DNA of 64,000 bases, taken from NCBI GenBank assembly GCA_017591395.1, contig WEDG01004054.1:1-64000 (forward strand). The letters are read 5' to 3'. This document shows positions 43,720 to 55,693 of the stretch, piece by piece; within the stretch, counting starts at the first letter, position 1, and the number at the start of each line of letters is the position of its first letter. The DNA is from Schistocephalus solidus. Its lineage: Eukaryota > Platyhelminthes > Cestoda > Diphyllobothriidea > Diphyllobothriidae. Below the pieces are notes generated by a model that searched no databases, was not told the origin of the DNA, and saw nothing but the letters and a program-made list of their open reading frames with translations. The position numbers were made by a program, and so were the translations under genes.

Positions 43720-44350
43720 GAGGTTGACGGATATCCAAGAAACTTCCTATTGAATATCACAGAAGAAAATCCATAGTTTTTGCACGTTGTTCTATAAAAG
43801 AACATAAATATAAGCAAGAAAAGTTTCAAATAAATGCCTTCTGGAACCGAAAAACGTGATATTATGCCAATGAAAATCAGGTGAAGACCAGAGTAAGAAA
43901 TCGCATGCTTTTACCAGAAGCAGGCGACGAATTGAGCATTAAAAAAAACTTTTTTGCAAATCTCTGACTTTGTTTGCCACAAAACGCAGTAATAAACTTG
44001 TTTAGCAATATTTTTTTACCACGCCGAAAATTGGGACAGTAAACAGAACTTGCACAAGATACTGTGGAGATAAATGCCCAGAAACACCTATGTTTAATTA
44101 GATGCATGCGATAAGAGACTTTCCTGTACACTATAGTCTCCGCTAATCTGGAATTTAGAAACGCAATGCAGTTTTCACAAAATCTTAGTATATATTCGGT
44201 CACTCTGTTGTGCATTTGCAATCTTAGATCAGGGCATTGAAATAAACAAAGAAAGCAAAAAACGCTCCAATATAAGGAGAAAAGGGATTTATTTTATTTT
44301 TAGCAGAAAATGTATCCCTTATTTTCACATAAGTCAAAAACCGATCAAAC
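43720..44350. repeat. AT-rich dispersed repeat, copy 2, left part
   Basis: It matches 31740-32050 in its first half. Its second half (CTTAGTATATATTCGGTCACTC to AACCGATCAAAC) matches 53655-53795. The copy is interrupted at 44350 by the Gypsy element and resumes at 48941. Confidence 0.7.
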
Positions 44351-44651
44351 TTTAGCGAGCAACTACGATCGATGATACGATCCCACGCTAAGCAATAAGA
44401 GAGACAGGCCACGTCAAAGGATACGATACGACGGAATCATCTAACGACGCCGCCCAGTGAAGAACAAAAGCAACAGGTGAAAAAGCAGCTAATGTCACTG
44501 AACCACAAACAAGAGTTGAAGTGTGGTGCGTCACAGTTAAGAAATGCCAACTTAAACAAATATGGGCAAATGCGAGTTAAGTTAATGTGTAACAAATGGA
44601 ATAACTGTAAAAAGTTGTGTACAAAATAAAATATGGCAAAGGGCTACCGCA
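44351..44651 (-). repeat. 3' LTR of the Gypsy element
   Basis: 301 bp starting TGCGGTAGCCC on the minus strand. It shares CGAGCAACTACGATCGAT, GCCCAGTGAAGAACAAAAGC and AAATATGGG blocks with the other LTR and is about 33 bp longer. Confidence 0.85.
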
Positions 44652-44669
44652 GTACCCACATTCCCCGCC
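44652..44669 (-). other. Polypurine tract
   Basis: A purine-rich minus-strand stretch (GGCGGGGAATGTGGG) immediately upstream of the 3' LTR, where plus-strand priming is expected. Confidence 0.55.
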
Positions 44670-44708
44670 TAGACCGAAGTAAAAACGACACCGAAGGTAA
44701 ATGCAATG

Positions 44709-45065
44709 TTAAAACTCGTGAGTGATAGAGCGGTCGGGAAAGTGGACTCGACAGTCGCTACGAGTGGTGCGAATGTCAGTGGAACTGGAAGAGTTGGGGT
44801 CAAAGGTGGTAGACGGAGAGGGCATGGAAGGTAAGGGAGCGAGGGGAAGGGGGTTAGTGCAGTCTTGTCCTTGGTGTAGGTCCGGCGGTTCCTCCGCGAC
44901 AGCAGCCTTGACCCGATCGACACTGACCACGTCCTCCTTGCCTCCACGAAGGATCCGGCAGGTCTTGGCGTTGCGTGAGAGAACGTGGAACGGCCCTTCG
45001 TATGGTGGTTCCAGCGGGTTGCACACAAGATCACACCAAACAAACACATGGGTACAGTTGGCCAA
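44709..45065 (-). pseudogene. Integrase C-terminal region of the CsRn1-type Gypsy
   Basis: It encodes HVFVWCDLVCNPLEPPYEGPFHVLSR, the GPY/F-type module of Gypsy integrases, then a Pro/Ser-rich tail up to the polypurine tract. A frame break precedes it. Confidence 0.72.
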
Positions 45066-45119
45066 GTTATTTTAGACAAAAGACTAGATTGATGGAGCTC
45101 GGGACGGAACCGAGGAAAG

Positions 45120-46373
45120 TCATCGCACAAACTGCCGCAAGCGATGTACAAAACTGGTGGGAGACTCATCGTCACCACGGGAGGTTGGGGTGATCATCGC
45201 GCCTGGCAGTCGGAGGGTAGTGCCAAACACCAATTCAGCCGCGCTGCAGTCCAGAATCGACTTGAGCACCGAGCGAATGCCCAGGAGCAATAGGGGCACG
45301 TTGTCACACCAGTTGGTTGGGTCATCTGCGTCACGCAGGGCGGTCTTTAGATGGCCGTGGAAGCGTTCAATCATACCGTTGGCAGCTGGATGGTAGGCCG
45401 TCGTCCGAATGCGAGTGCAGCCGAGAAAGTTGAGAAGGGTTTGGAAGAGGGAAGATTCGAATTGGACACATCAGTCAGTCGTAACTGTAGATGGGGCACG
45501 GAAAACGGCGATCCAGCGACTGACAAAAGCCTTTACGATGGTGTCTGCCTCCATGTTCGGCATAGAAATAGCTTCAGCCCAGCGGGTGTAGCGGTCGACG
45601 CAGGTAAGGTGAGTAAAGCCATTTGGAGGAAAGGGGCCTACGACATCGAGATGCACATGACTGAACCGTGCGTCAAGGCTGGAGAAGGTGTCGGGTGGGG
45701 ATTTGTTGAAGCGCCGCACCTTGTTCCGCTGACAACTCAGACACGACCGTGCCCAAGCTTTTACCTCCTTGTTCATGCCAGTCCAGACAAACCTTTCCGC
45801 GAGGAGCTTTTGTGAGGCTCGGATCCCAGGGTGGGAGAGTCCGTTAAGAGTGTGAAACACAGCTCGACGCATCAAGGCGAGTACCAAAGGGTGATGAAAA
45901 GGAGTCAACACATCACAGAGGATGGTGCCAGTCCCGGTGGTGAGGGAAACGTCCGCTAGCTGGAGACCGCTGACTGACCTGTTGCCATGACAACAAACTC
46001 GTTGTTGTTCAGCAGCCATAGCAACAAGGTCGATCGCTGGTGAAAGTTGGAGAGCAGAGAGGGGGGTTCTGGAAAGCATATCGGTCACCTCATTCTTCGT
46101 GACATCAACGTGGCGGATGTCGGTGGTGAAATGTGACATGTAGTAAAGGTGGGCTATCTCTCTCGGGTTGTACTTTTCGGAGAAGAATCGAAGAGCGAAG
46201 GCCAGTGGATTGTGGTCCGTGAAAATTGTGAAGTCCCAACCTTCAAGGAAATGTCGAAAATGCTTCACAGCCAGGTAAATAGCGACAAGTTCACAACCAA
46301 ATGTTCTGTAGCGCGTCTCCACCGATAAAAAATTCTTGGAGAAAAAGGCCAACGGTCGAAACGAAACACACAA
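45120..46373 (-). pseudogene. RNase H and integrase of the CsRn1-type Gypsy
   Basis: Frame 45471-46373 covers RNase H (ELVAIYLAVKHFRHFLEG, TDHNPLAFAL, DMLSR). Integrase follows, with zinc-binding residues around LSHPGIRASQKLL and CLSCQRNK and the first catalytic Asp in HLDVVGPFP. After a frame break, 45120-45374 continues with the glutamate of the catalytic core in MIERFHGHLKTALR. The second catalytic Asp (STVTTD) sits at the break. Confidence 0.83.
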
Positions 46374-46421
46374 GGTGTTGTTGCAAGACTGTATCTGCGG
46401 CTAAAGTCGAAGCATCTACCA

Positions 46422-47492
46422 TCAGCGACAGCTGAGCTTTTGGAGCGGGATGTATGAGCAAGGTGGCATCGGCAAGGGAAACCTTAACTTTTTTAAAGCG
46501 GTCAGTGCCTCACTAGTAAGCTCGAGGGGACCCTTGAGACCGGACAGCATGTTGGTGAGCGGTAGCATGAGGTCAGCACAGTTTGACAGGAACCGGCGGT
46601 AAAAATTGCCCATGTATAGAACACGTTGCAACTGACGATTGGAAGTTGGTGGAGGAAACTCACGAATGGCATCGTCTTTGGAGGGCAGAGGACTGAACCC
46701 ATCAGAGTCAACATGATGGCCAATAAATTCGAGCGAAGGCACACAAAAAAACACACTTGGAGGGGTTGATGATGACGCCATACTTTCGAGGCGGTCAAAC
46801 ACCAAGGTAAGATATTCCTTATGCTCTTCAGAACTCCGACTAGCCACCAAGAGGTCATCTATGTAGGCGTACACAAAAGGCAGGCCACGCAAGACACGGT
46901 CGATGAACCTCTGAAAAGTCTGGGCAGCTTTAAGAAGGCCGAATGGCATGCGGATGAACTCAAACAGCCCGGACGGTGCAGTAACAGTGGTTTTGGGGAT
47001 GTCTTCAGGGGCGCCAGGAATCTGGTGGAATGCGCGTACCAGGTCAATCTTCGAGAAAACCACTTTGCCAAAAAGGATTCCAGCAAAATCTTGAAGATGA
47101 GGCATTGAATACCAACCGGGAATAGTGAGGTTTTTGAGGGCATGGTAGCCACCACAGGGTCGCCAGTCATCCGATGTTGCCCTGGGCACCATGCGCAAAG
47201 GTGACGCCCAAGGGCTCTCGGGCGGTCGAATGATGCCCAGTTGTTCGAATTCTGATTTCGCAACCGGTAGGTGCAAGTCGTCTGGGACGAGCGAAAGCAG
47301 GAAGACACAAGGTACGGATGTGATGCACAACATCGTGTTGAACCTCACCACTGCGAAAACTTGTGGTTGGTGATGTTCCGATGTTGAAGTAGGAGCTCTC
47401 GATAAGGACAGGCAATATCTGTATTCAGGACATATAAATTGCAAGGGGTTATAGAGCCAATCCCGGAACAGATAGACCGGTAGTGCGATCAA
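46422..47492 (-). pseudogene. Reverse transcriptase of the CsRn1-type Gypsy
   Basis: A 356-codon frame with LGIIRPPESPWASPLRMV, FSKIDLVRAFHQIP (motif A), RMPFGLLKAAQTFQRFID (motif B) and AYIDDLLVAS (catalytic YIDD). The connection begins FSPLPSKDDAI. The GDYR-like motif reads GGYH, a substitution at a usually conserved position. The first 40 or so codons have no family match and are probably read-in from a shifted frame. Confidence 0.85.
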
Positions 47493-47575
47493 GTAGGCGG
47501 GAACGCCGGCAGTCCACTAACAGGTAAAATTCGGTTAGAAAGTCGGAGCCAAGGATTGCATGAGGGACATCGCAA

Positions 47576-47875
47576 TCACAAAAATCCACGAGAAAGACCG
47601 GCGAAGGTCAATGGTAAGGGTGAGGGACAAGCTGCCGGACGTGGGTAGTTAACAGCTTGGAGATGCAGACAATCCTTGGGACAGCGACCGTCAGCTGGAG
47701 CGGGAGGGAATACACTGATTTGGACTCCAGTGTCCACTAGGAACCGTCTGCGAACCAAGGTGTCGCAGACATACAAGATGCGACCAGAGTCAGATGAGCC
47801 AGAGAAGGCAGTGGCCTCAATTCTCTGGCAGACTGGTTTCCCTGTGGGGATTTGAATGACCAGTGAGAAAAGCAC
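47576..47875 (-). pseudogene. Protease of the CsRn1-type Gypsy
   Basis: A minus-strand frame with RRRFLVDTGVQISVFPP. DTG is the aspartic-protease active site and the following segment is typical of flatworm Gypsy polyproteins. It overlaps the end of the gag frame. Confidence 0.78.
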
Positions 47876-48269
47876 AGATGGGCCTTTGCGCTAGAATTGG
47901 TATGATACCAACAGACATCAGAAGTTCGAGGTCGCGAGTGAGACCGACGACGGCTGGGTGAGCGACTGGATGATCGGCGGGAGGTGAGGCGCGCAAGCTG
48001 GAGTTTAAGCGAAGCCATCTCGGCCGTTATGGTCGCCATCTGCGTCAAAAGGTGCTCATTAGGTGTCAGTAATGTGGATGTGGAGAGCTGAACAATGGAG
48101 GGCGGCTGGAACCACTGAAAATCCTGTCCGCCATCTCGGTTAGCAGTGAGACCGAGAGGTCCTCTGAGACGGATGCCATAATGGTTTGAACATCCGTGGA
48201 CAGACGCTCTAGGAACATCTCCTTAAGAGGTTTGCATCCTTCTGAGAAGTTCGGTGGGCATCCGGTCAC
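47737..48269 (-). pseudogene. gag remnant of the CsRn1-type Gypsy
   Basis: Frames at 48066-48269 (KEMFLERLSTDVQTIMAS, EDLSVSLLTEMADRI) and 47737-48048 carry the end of capsid and the unusual nucleocapsid box CWYHTNSSAKAHLC. This is the C-H-C-C arrangement typical of CsRn1, with the last Cys replaced by Trp. The N-terminal capsid region expected upstream is largely missing, although 48300-48400 retains traces in another frame. Confidence 0.7.
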
Positions 48270-48658
48270 CTAAACCCTCCTCGCGAATTAGCTGATGGTT
48301 CCGTTGACGGTCAGACACAGTTAGCAGGCGAAGGAGAGCGGCTTAAAGCTGGGTGTACGGTTGATCGGCCGGTGGACTCTGTATGACTGCCTGAACTCGA
48401 GACAGAACTTGCAATGGCAAAACCTGTTAAATTTGGTTATTCCCTTGGTAATATTCACAGAGCGAAAACTAGACTCGATGTGAAGGAAGTAAATCGGGTA
48501 AAGCGAGAGAGACACCGCACTACTAACGTCGTCCATGAAAAATGTGGCATGGAGAGGAACCGAGAGAAAGTGCACGCGGGGAAAGAACCAATAAGGCACT
48601 GTGCAATGATTGGCTGGCCAGTGAAAGCGCGAGAAAAGGCAGCGGGCTTTCTCGTTCA

Positions 48659-48667
48659 GGGTCACCA
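48659..48667 (-). other. Primer-binding site, tRNA-Trp type
   Basis: The minus strand reads TGGTGACCC one base after the 5' LTR, complementary to the GGGTCACCA 3' end of eukaryotic tRNA-Trp. CsRn1-clade elements are known to use this tRNA. Complementarity beyond nine bases is poor. Confidence 0.7.
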
Positions 48668-48668
48668 C

Positions 48669-48936
48669 TTTGGCGAGCAACTACGATCGATACTACGATC
48701 CCACGCCAAAGGTTCCTATACGACGGAATCATCTGACGACACCGCCCAGTGAAGAACAAAAGCAATAGGTGAACAATCAGTTAATGCCACCGAACCACAA
48801 ACCAGTTGGAGTGTGGCGCGTCGCAGTTAAGATATGCCAACTTAAACAAATATGGGTAAATGCGAGTTTAGCAAATGTGTAACAAGTGGAATAACTGTAG
48901 AAAGTTGTGTACAAAATATGGCAGAGGGCTACCACA
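48669..48936 (-). repeat. 5' LTR of the Gypsy element
   Basis: 268 bp starting TGTGGTAGCCC on the minus strand and ending CTCGCCAAA before the primer site. Its counterpart is 44351-44651. Confidence 0.85.
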
Positions 48937-48940
48937 AAAC

Positions 48941-49500
48941 TTCCACATTTTCACATTGACTTAGCCTTGGAAAATAAAAATTGCGCTTATATTCTTAACC
49001 TTAAAATCTAATTAAGGTCCCTTTTGAAGACCTAACTTATTACATAAATTTTTTTAAATGATCTTATGCATATTGATTGCCGAGTTTTGTTTTTAACGTT
49101 CATTTTTCTTGGCAGCGAGTTTTCACGCAAGAGTGAACCTACAAATATGAGGCGAACGGTCATCTGCAGTAAAAAGAATATCCAAAACTCCTTATTTATG
49201 CAAATACTTCGAGATAATATCTTATTTTGAAGGTTTTTATAAACACAGAGCAGAGCCTAAATTGATGGCCTATCGCTTGAAACCACTGGAAATGTTGAAG
49301 TACGGAACGGTAATTCAAGGATGATCTGAGATTAATTTCCTTTAGTTTTAAATTCGTATAGGGTTCTTCATTAGTATTTCAAAGCTTTGTTTCACCCATG
49401 GGTGCCAATTGGCAAGTGATTATTAATGTTTTGAAGATTGCGGCAGTTTGCATGAGATAGGTCACGCGCTGTAAGTTAACTCAGAAAATATAACAAAAGG
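48941..49500. repeat. AT-rich dispersed repeat, copy 2, right part
   Basis: It continues the copy interrupted by the Gypsy: CCACATTTTCACATTGACTTAG corresponds to 53795-53825. A block near 49445-49475 resembles 32120-32150 of copy 1. Confidence 0.6.
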
Positions 49501-51149
49501 AGTCCTATAAAACGTGAAGGGAGAGTGTTGCCTTATCAGTGGAACGGACGAACAAAACAATTGACGGAGCTTGCGATATATATTACGAATATTCGCATTT
49601 GTAGCATAAGAATGTTTGATTGGTCTAATGGACTGCTGGAACAGATGCACAAAATGAGCTATGCGAATTGGGGACGTGTAAATGGGCGCTATAGTAATAA
49701 AAACTAAGGGCTTCAATGTCCGACAAAACTAACCGATAGGACAAAGGTACGTATATCTCTCTCAACTATCTTCCTGCAGTGTCTTCGTAATGTATAGTAA
49801 CAAACTTTCAGCAGAAAAGCGATACTTTTTGCATTTCATACATTTAGTTACATCAGGTTTTATCCCTTAAAAGGCTCCTGTTGCTATAATTCCCGTATTA
49901 CAGGTGGCCTTGCCAGCTAGTTCGGCAAGGGGGGGGGGTACATACATCCATGTCCGACCAAAGCCACTATCAGAAAGGTGACTGAGGAAGTCGTTGGATT
50001 TCCTGCCAGGTCAAGTAGAAAATACTGCGGGCCAGAAATGTTAAGAGGAAAATTTATTCGAAGTAAACACACTGGGAGTAGAGGCGGGATAAAGATACTG
50101 AAAAAATGTATAGGAACCTGCGAGATCAGTAAACAAGTCAAGTGAAAGCCGAGGGTAGGGAAGAGGATGCATTTGGAGAGGCAAACAAAACACATGGAAG
50201 AGAAAATCGGTCAAGCAGCAGCAGCAGCAGGAGTGACCAAGATGTGTCCGAGATCGTAGAAGTTGAAGGCTCGCTCCGTTGACACCTCTTTCAGGTGAAG
50301 GCCCGTTAGCTCCTATAAAGCCGAAAAAAGGGATGAAGTGGTTTTTGATGTCAAACAACCCCCGACTGATGAAGAAGAACCATTGCGAACTCAAAGAGGC
50401 TTGAGCGGTAGTGGCGTCATATCACGTAAGGCGAGCTCAATCAACAAAATAAAACCTTCAATGGTGAGTTGCCTCTGCCGAAGTGACGAAAGTAACCAGG
50501 GCACACGGAGCGACATTACCGAGACAATCCAACAGCATGGCAGCTAAGCCGCATGCCCATTAAATGGCAAGGAACATCAAGATGGAAAGGCACTAACCAG
50601 GGGGCAATCCAGTTTGATCTAACGACCTTGTTACCCAGTATCCCCGGTGGCATCACAAGTCCTACGGCCAAAGCCGTGACAGCTTGAACTCGTGCCAATA
50701 GTTGTCTGTTTTCAGAATAGCGTAAACAGTAGTTGCAAGAGAGGACATGCCCTAGAACACTGGACCAAAAATCAACCGTTCTGGGAAAAGCATAATCACC
50801 ACAGAGACAGTGAGATGAATATTCCGACCAAAAGAGTACGCCATGACAACGTTGATCAATATTAATAAGCACGAAAGTTCAACCATCGTAAAGGATGAAG
50901 TCCATCATGTGCTGCACGGCGTGAGGGGCGCAGGGATGACAACTTGCATACAGGGATTGCAGACTAGTGTAGTTGCTGCCATATTCTCTCTCTCTCTCTT
51001 GCATTCACCTGAGCTCGGTGGAAAGACAGAACCAAGATGACCCAAGATAGGCCAGGACGCAGTCACTGAGAGGCCACAGGTGAGAGTTGGGTACAAACTA
51101 GAGGCGGCTACAGGAGCATTCATCACCTGTATGAAACAAATGGAGCGAC
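49501..51149. other. No gene recognised
   Basis: Minus-strand frames of 92-118 codons (49917-50195, 50041-50394, 50516-50872) lack known domains. A G10 run lies at 49929-49938, a (GCA)n run near 50217-50230 and a CT run near 50987-50998. Confidence 0.4.
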
Positions 51150-51480
51150 CAAGTACTACACTTCAGTCGTAGTCCAACGATGTCCACCGTATGCTCAAGA
51201 GAAGCGTGGTGCAGGGACGGTGAGTTGTGCGAAAATTAGTTTTAACAGATAGCAGACTTTCACTGCGTCAACCGCAATTTCTCGTCCCTTACCCACCAGT
51301 GCCCGGTGTCAAGACATAGGCAAGAAGACCGGAGGCTTGGTCGGGCGCAGATGAAGCATCTACCACGGAGTGGGAGAGAGGGATGCGGCATGAGCCTGCC
51401 CCTACGCATAACCATGTTCGACACGCGCACCCTCCATGTTCGGTATTTGTTATGGGACCGCATCCCGGAATAATAACGCT
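51150..51480 (-). repeat. SINE-like repeat copy
   Basis: It shares CGGTGTCAAGACATAGGCAA followed by GAAGACCGGAG with 23935-23970, plus surrounding weaker matches (GGTGCAGGGACGGTGAG, GCGGCATGAGC-type blocks). Confidence 0.55.
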
Positions 51481-52689
51481 TGCCACACCCTGATTTGGCA
51501 GACGTGTTGGTTCAGCACATCTACCACGCGGCCCACGCACATGCACACATCCCGACAAAACCCGACCGTTACGGCCCAAAAAAGTTAGCTGATACGATTG
51601 ATCCACCCCCATCCGTAATGCGCCTCCAAAATATGAATAAATGAGCACAAAACGCTGGAAAGCTGTGTTTGCTTGACCTGCAGCCCTGGTCGGACGGGCA
51701 GAAGATCGATCGGAAGGAGGAGAGAGTCTCCTGAGGCGATAGGAGCCAGCCGTCGGTGTGTCACCCCAGTCCAGATAAAGGGGGCCGCAGAGGCAGCCAG
51801 AACATCGGGAGCGGCAAACGAGGAGACGGGACGACCGCCATTGGGCTGATCTGTTGGGCGGCAGAGCAGCAAATCAAGCGACCGGGCACTAGAGGTAGGG
51901 AGGGTGTGGACAGTCAGTTGGGTGCAGCTAACAGTGAACATACCGATAAATAATGCCTACTGACGGAATACAGTAGACACATTCTCAGAGGAAAAGCGTA
52001 CCTCTTATTGGTAAGGCGAACAAGAAGCTGGAAGGGCTGTTCCACCTCGACCTCCGTTGGTAGACCGATAACTTTGACTGCGAGCTCTGGAACCCGAGGC
52101 GGCTAAATTCAGTAAAAATTTCAAAGGGTAGAGACATTTAACTTGCTTAACCGGCTCGTGCTCTAGGTAGAAGGTGCGCATTGCGCGGAGGGTCAAAAAT
52201 GAAGGTTAGAAAAGGATACGTCGGTTTGATCAACATAGTTGCAGCGCACCGGGTGACACACTTTGCTAGGAGAGGAGGGGGACACTTACACTCCCACATG
52301 CACAAACAATGCTTGTCAATGCATGGTTAATACGTATTGAACGACAAAAATGGGAGACCAAGGCGACGCACAGCGGCCATTATTTGCGCGTAAGGGATGA
52401 AGGTGAATTGCTAACAACAGGAGGGTTCGCGGCACACCTACACGTCTTAGATAATTATACCTACATAGCAAAAAACATCAATAGGCTCCAGCCTCGAAAA
52501 CCTGTGTTCTATTAAACCATACTTGAACTTGCCTGGGTCTCGAAGTTAAATAACTTGATGTACTAGGTACGTCGCCAAGGTCAAAGAAATCATACTGGGA
52601 AGTATAGTATGTAATCGAACCCATAAAACCTGACGATAGAATTTGAGAGGATTAATTATCGGCAATTAAAATTAAGCAAATTTTATTTA
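51481..52689. other. No gene recognised
   Basis: The longest frame, 51585-51941 (-), has 118 codons and no motif. GC-rich to about 52100, then increasingly AT-rich. Confidence 0.4.
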
Positions 52690-53830
52690 TTCGCCTCAGT
52701 TTATTCTGGAAAATGGCCTGTTTGCTTACAGAATACGTTTATAAATAATTAAATTATTCAAAATGTTCACAAAGTTGAGCGGAAATCTATGCAACCTCGT
52801 ATTTCGGCAGTTTCATGTACTAAGTTTGCGCAGCGACCCGTGCCTTTCTTAAAAAACGAGAGCAATAAAAACTCGTGAGTTTTGCTACACGGAACTTGCT
52901 GCACTTGAAATTTTGTTTCTCCACGAAAATCGGATGAAGCAAAGTGCAAGAAAGCAGGCTATTTTTTACAAACAAAGATGTTCATCAAATAAAAAAATCA
53001 GAGCTGCACATCTGTGTGCTTTGATGCTCTAGGCGTTTTTCTGCTTTTGCGATTTACTTTTATATGACTGAATGGGAAGGTTCGAATCCCAGATGATTGC
53101 ACGAGCAAAGGAGAAACTGATCGAACACCGGAACAGTTTGTGTATTATTTGGAGCTTTCAAACTCCTGTAAGATTCTATTATCAAAGATAGCAACAGTAA
53201 CAAAAAGACGGGACTTATAGGGGGTACAAACCAATCAATGATCATTGTTCCAGGACTGGAAATGACTGCGCAAGACTCTGTACGCCAGCACCAAATCGAT
53301 ACATCGAGTGATTGAGGTCCCATCTGTGGAATAGGATTCAATGAATTCTCGGCTTGTCTTCTTTCTGGCGAGAGCGATTATCTTGACGGCTGCGAAATTC
53401 AAATGTTTTGCTACTGCTACCCCTGACGATGAACTGCTGCACGACTTTGAAAGCCCAGAATAATAAACAAATTGTCCCGCTGCTCGGAAAGCCTTCACCC
53501 TAGTCCATGAATTTTATATGTTGGTACGGATGGGTTCCGCAAAAAAAGCACTGCTAGATTTTAAGCCTTTGCTGCGATGCCTTTTGCGTGATCTGCTTTC
53601 AGTAAATGCGTAAGTTAGAAACGGAACAGGGAGAGGATTGACAGTTTTCGCCATATCTTAGTATTTATACGGCCACTCCGTTGTAAATTTACAATCTTAA
53701 AGTGGGGCCTAAAATAAACATATACCGAAAAATGCTGCAATATAAAAAGAAAAGTTAATTCCTTTATGTCAGCGGAGTGAAAAACCGGTCAAACATTCCA
53801 ATTTTTATCTTGACTTCATCTTTGGGCCAA
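52690..53830. repeat. AT-rich dispersed repeat, copy 3
   Basis: The block TTTCTCCACGAAAATCGGATGAAG (52915-52940) matches GAAAATCAGGTGAAG in copies 1 and 2. The block at 53655-53830 (TTAGTATTTATACGGCCACTCC to GTCAAACATTCC) matches 44180-44350 and continues across the position where the Gypsy interrupts copy 2. The middle (53060-53600) is not shared and may be an insertion. Confidence 0.65.
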
Positions 53831-54027
53831 CACGGACCAAATAAAGTTCAGTATTCGTAAGCATAGCAATTTGCGCACATTCAGCGAACTATTCCTCTGT
53901 TAAATTTCTGTGCAATTTTTGCTGACGATGGAGTAAAGTGAGTTTCGGAGTGTCCTTGAAATGTCAATGAATACTCTGTGGATTTAAGTGCTTTCTATCA
54001 CGTTTCCATATAGATTGGTTCGATGCT

Positions 54028-54083
54028 AAATGTTTTTCAGAAATGTCTTCTTTTTAAAAACAAGACATTTCTGCAAAACATTT
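54028..54083. repeat. 22-bp inverted repeat (hairpin)
   Basis: The arms at 54028-54049 and 54062-54083 pair at 21 of 22 positions around a 12-base AT-rich loop. It lies in AT-rich repeat debris. Confidence 0.9.
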
Positions 54084-54089
54084 ACAGAC

Positions 54090-55690
54090 GGAGTGAGAGC
54101 TAGGACATTCTTTTTCATATAGGAGGTCGTTTGGGCCACATTTTTCAGACTCACACGAACATGGACCCTCATAACAGAAAAAAATGAACGCCTACAACAA
54201 AAGTCAGCGACGAATATAACATCTACAACTTGAAAAACTCTCTCATAAGTTACCTATCTAAAAGCGCTTTAATAGGTCATTCCGCCGAAGAATGTTTCGA
54301 ACGTAAATTTTTACACAGTAAAACCAAAAATTGTCACGTATAGCCGTTTTTCCACTTTCCTGAAACGTATGGATGAATTATCTGCTGCAAACGTAAGAAC
54401 TTCCTTTTATCATAATATTGCAGCCATTTTAAATATCTTTTCTTACCTTGAGGCTCCGTTCTACGATTATGAATGCAAATAAGAGTGGCCATATAAATAC
54501 TAGCATATGATTGTTTTGCGCGCCCCGTTGCTAAATTACGTATAAGCAACAACTAGACTGCTCAAAAAGTTGCTTTCCATGTGGTTAACATTTTTACTGG
54601 CCATTAGATGACGGTGACCAGTTTGGCGGGTTTTCATAAACCAATATCAGATACGTTTAAACAAAGGACTGCCTGTGGTAGTGTTACAGCACGAACACGC
54701 ACGTATTTGCAAATCCATCATTTACAAATCGATAAGCAGTTTGGGTTTCTAAAAATAACCTGTTTATTCACAAACCAGTTTTTACAGTTTACCCGAGACA
54801 AAAATCAATTTTTAAGGAGGACAAGTCTGTTTTAGTAAAACTCTCGAGGTTGAATTGCTCGCCTTTAATAGAAAAAAGAAATGCAGATGCACACACCAAG
54901 TCTAGAACAGGTACTTAAACAGAACATTGCCCGAACGTAAGGTAATGTTGATCTCTGTTAAAGGTTATAAATATTTTGATTGACAAAAAAGTAAAATTCA
55001 CAACTTTTTAGGGGGCCTAAAATGGATAATCTTAATTCCCGTCACTATGTTTCATGAACAAAGTCATATACTGTAGGCTTGAGCGATATCAGCCCACTGA
55101 CAAAATTTCTCAACATGCACTTGAGGTAAGAATCAAAGTAAGCTGTTTTCTTGCCGAAAACTGCCTAGCATTCAGCTTTTAGATTACGTCCGTGTAGGCA
55201 CGTTAATTTTATCCAACTAGTAACTCAGGACAACAATAATTTGTCTAACATGAATACATCAATTAAGGCTTCCTTCCAGAGGAGGGATACGCAACATACG
55301 GTGCTAAAACAAGTTGAAGTTCGGCATATAGACGAAAATACGAATTCCGGAAAACGTTTGGGAAGGGGTGTGATCGTGTGAACAAGAATTGCAGCAATTA
55401 ACGACCCGGACACGGCAATCACGCAATTATCACATAAACTAAGTGCAACCATTTGAAATGAGAGAGGCAGTCGCTAATGATGCGGTGACATAGAAATCGC
55501 ATTCTAAAAGTGCTATACAGCAAGTACTCCAATTTAATGCTGCCCTGATGACAGAAAAGGTGCCATAAACAAATGCTGGTTATCACGTCTTCTGCAGCCG
55601 GCCGCGGCTCACAAAAATAGGCGGTTGTAAAACTCAAACAAACAAGTATACCACCGTCCCTACCCCCACGGCCATACCCTCCGGGCAGCT
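54090..55690. other. No gene recognised
   Basis: AT-rich, with short frames (such as 54608-54835 + and 55225-55452 -) lacking motifs. It ends where the zinc-finger LINE begins. Confidence 0.4.
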
Positions 55691-55693
55691 CGA

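Larger units (their letters stand above)
44351..48936 (-). mobile_element. CsRn1-type Ty3/Gypsy LTR retrotransposon, full length but mutated
   Basis: A 4.6-kb minus-strand element with two LTRs, a primer-binding site complementary to the tRNA-Trp 3' end, gag, protease, reverse transcriptase, RNase H, integrase and a polypurine tract. The four-base duplication AAAC flanks it (44347-44350 and 48937-48940). The sequences outside the duplication join into one continuous copy of the AT-rich repeat. The two LTRs differ at many positions and by a roughly 30-base indel, so the insertion is old. Several frameshifts and stops disrupt gag and pol, and gag is shortened. Confidence 0.9.

Noticed and set aside
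45157..45815. Plus-strand frames of 79-154 codons over the Gypsy
   Set aside because: They are shadows of the minus-strand integrase ORF.
53080..53100. tRNA-like GGTTCGAATCCCAG
   Set aside because: Only the T-loop consensus is present. I could not fold acceptor, D and anticodon arms. The similar GGTTCGAATTCC at 22470 fails for the same reason.
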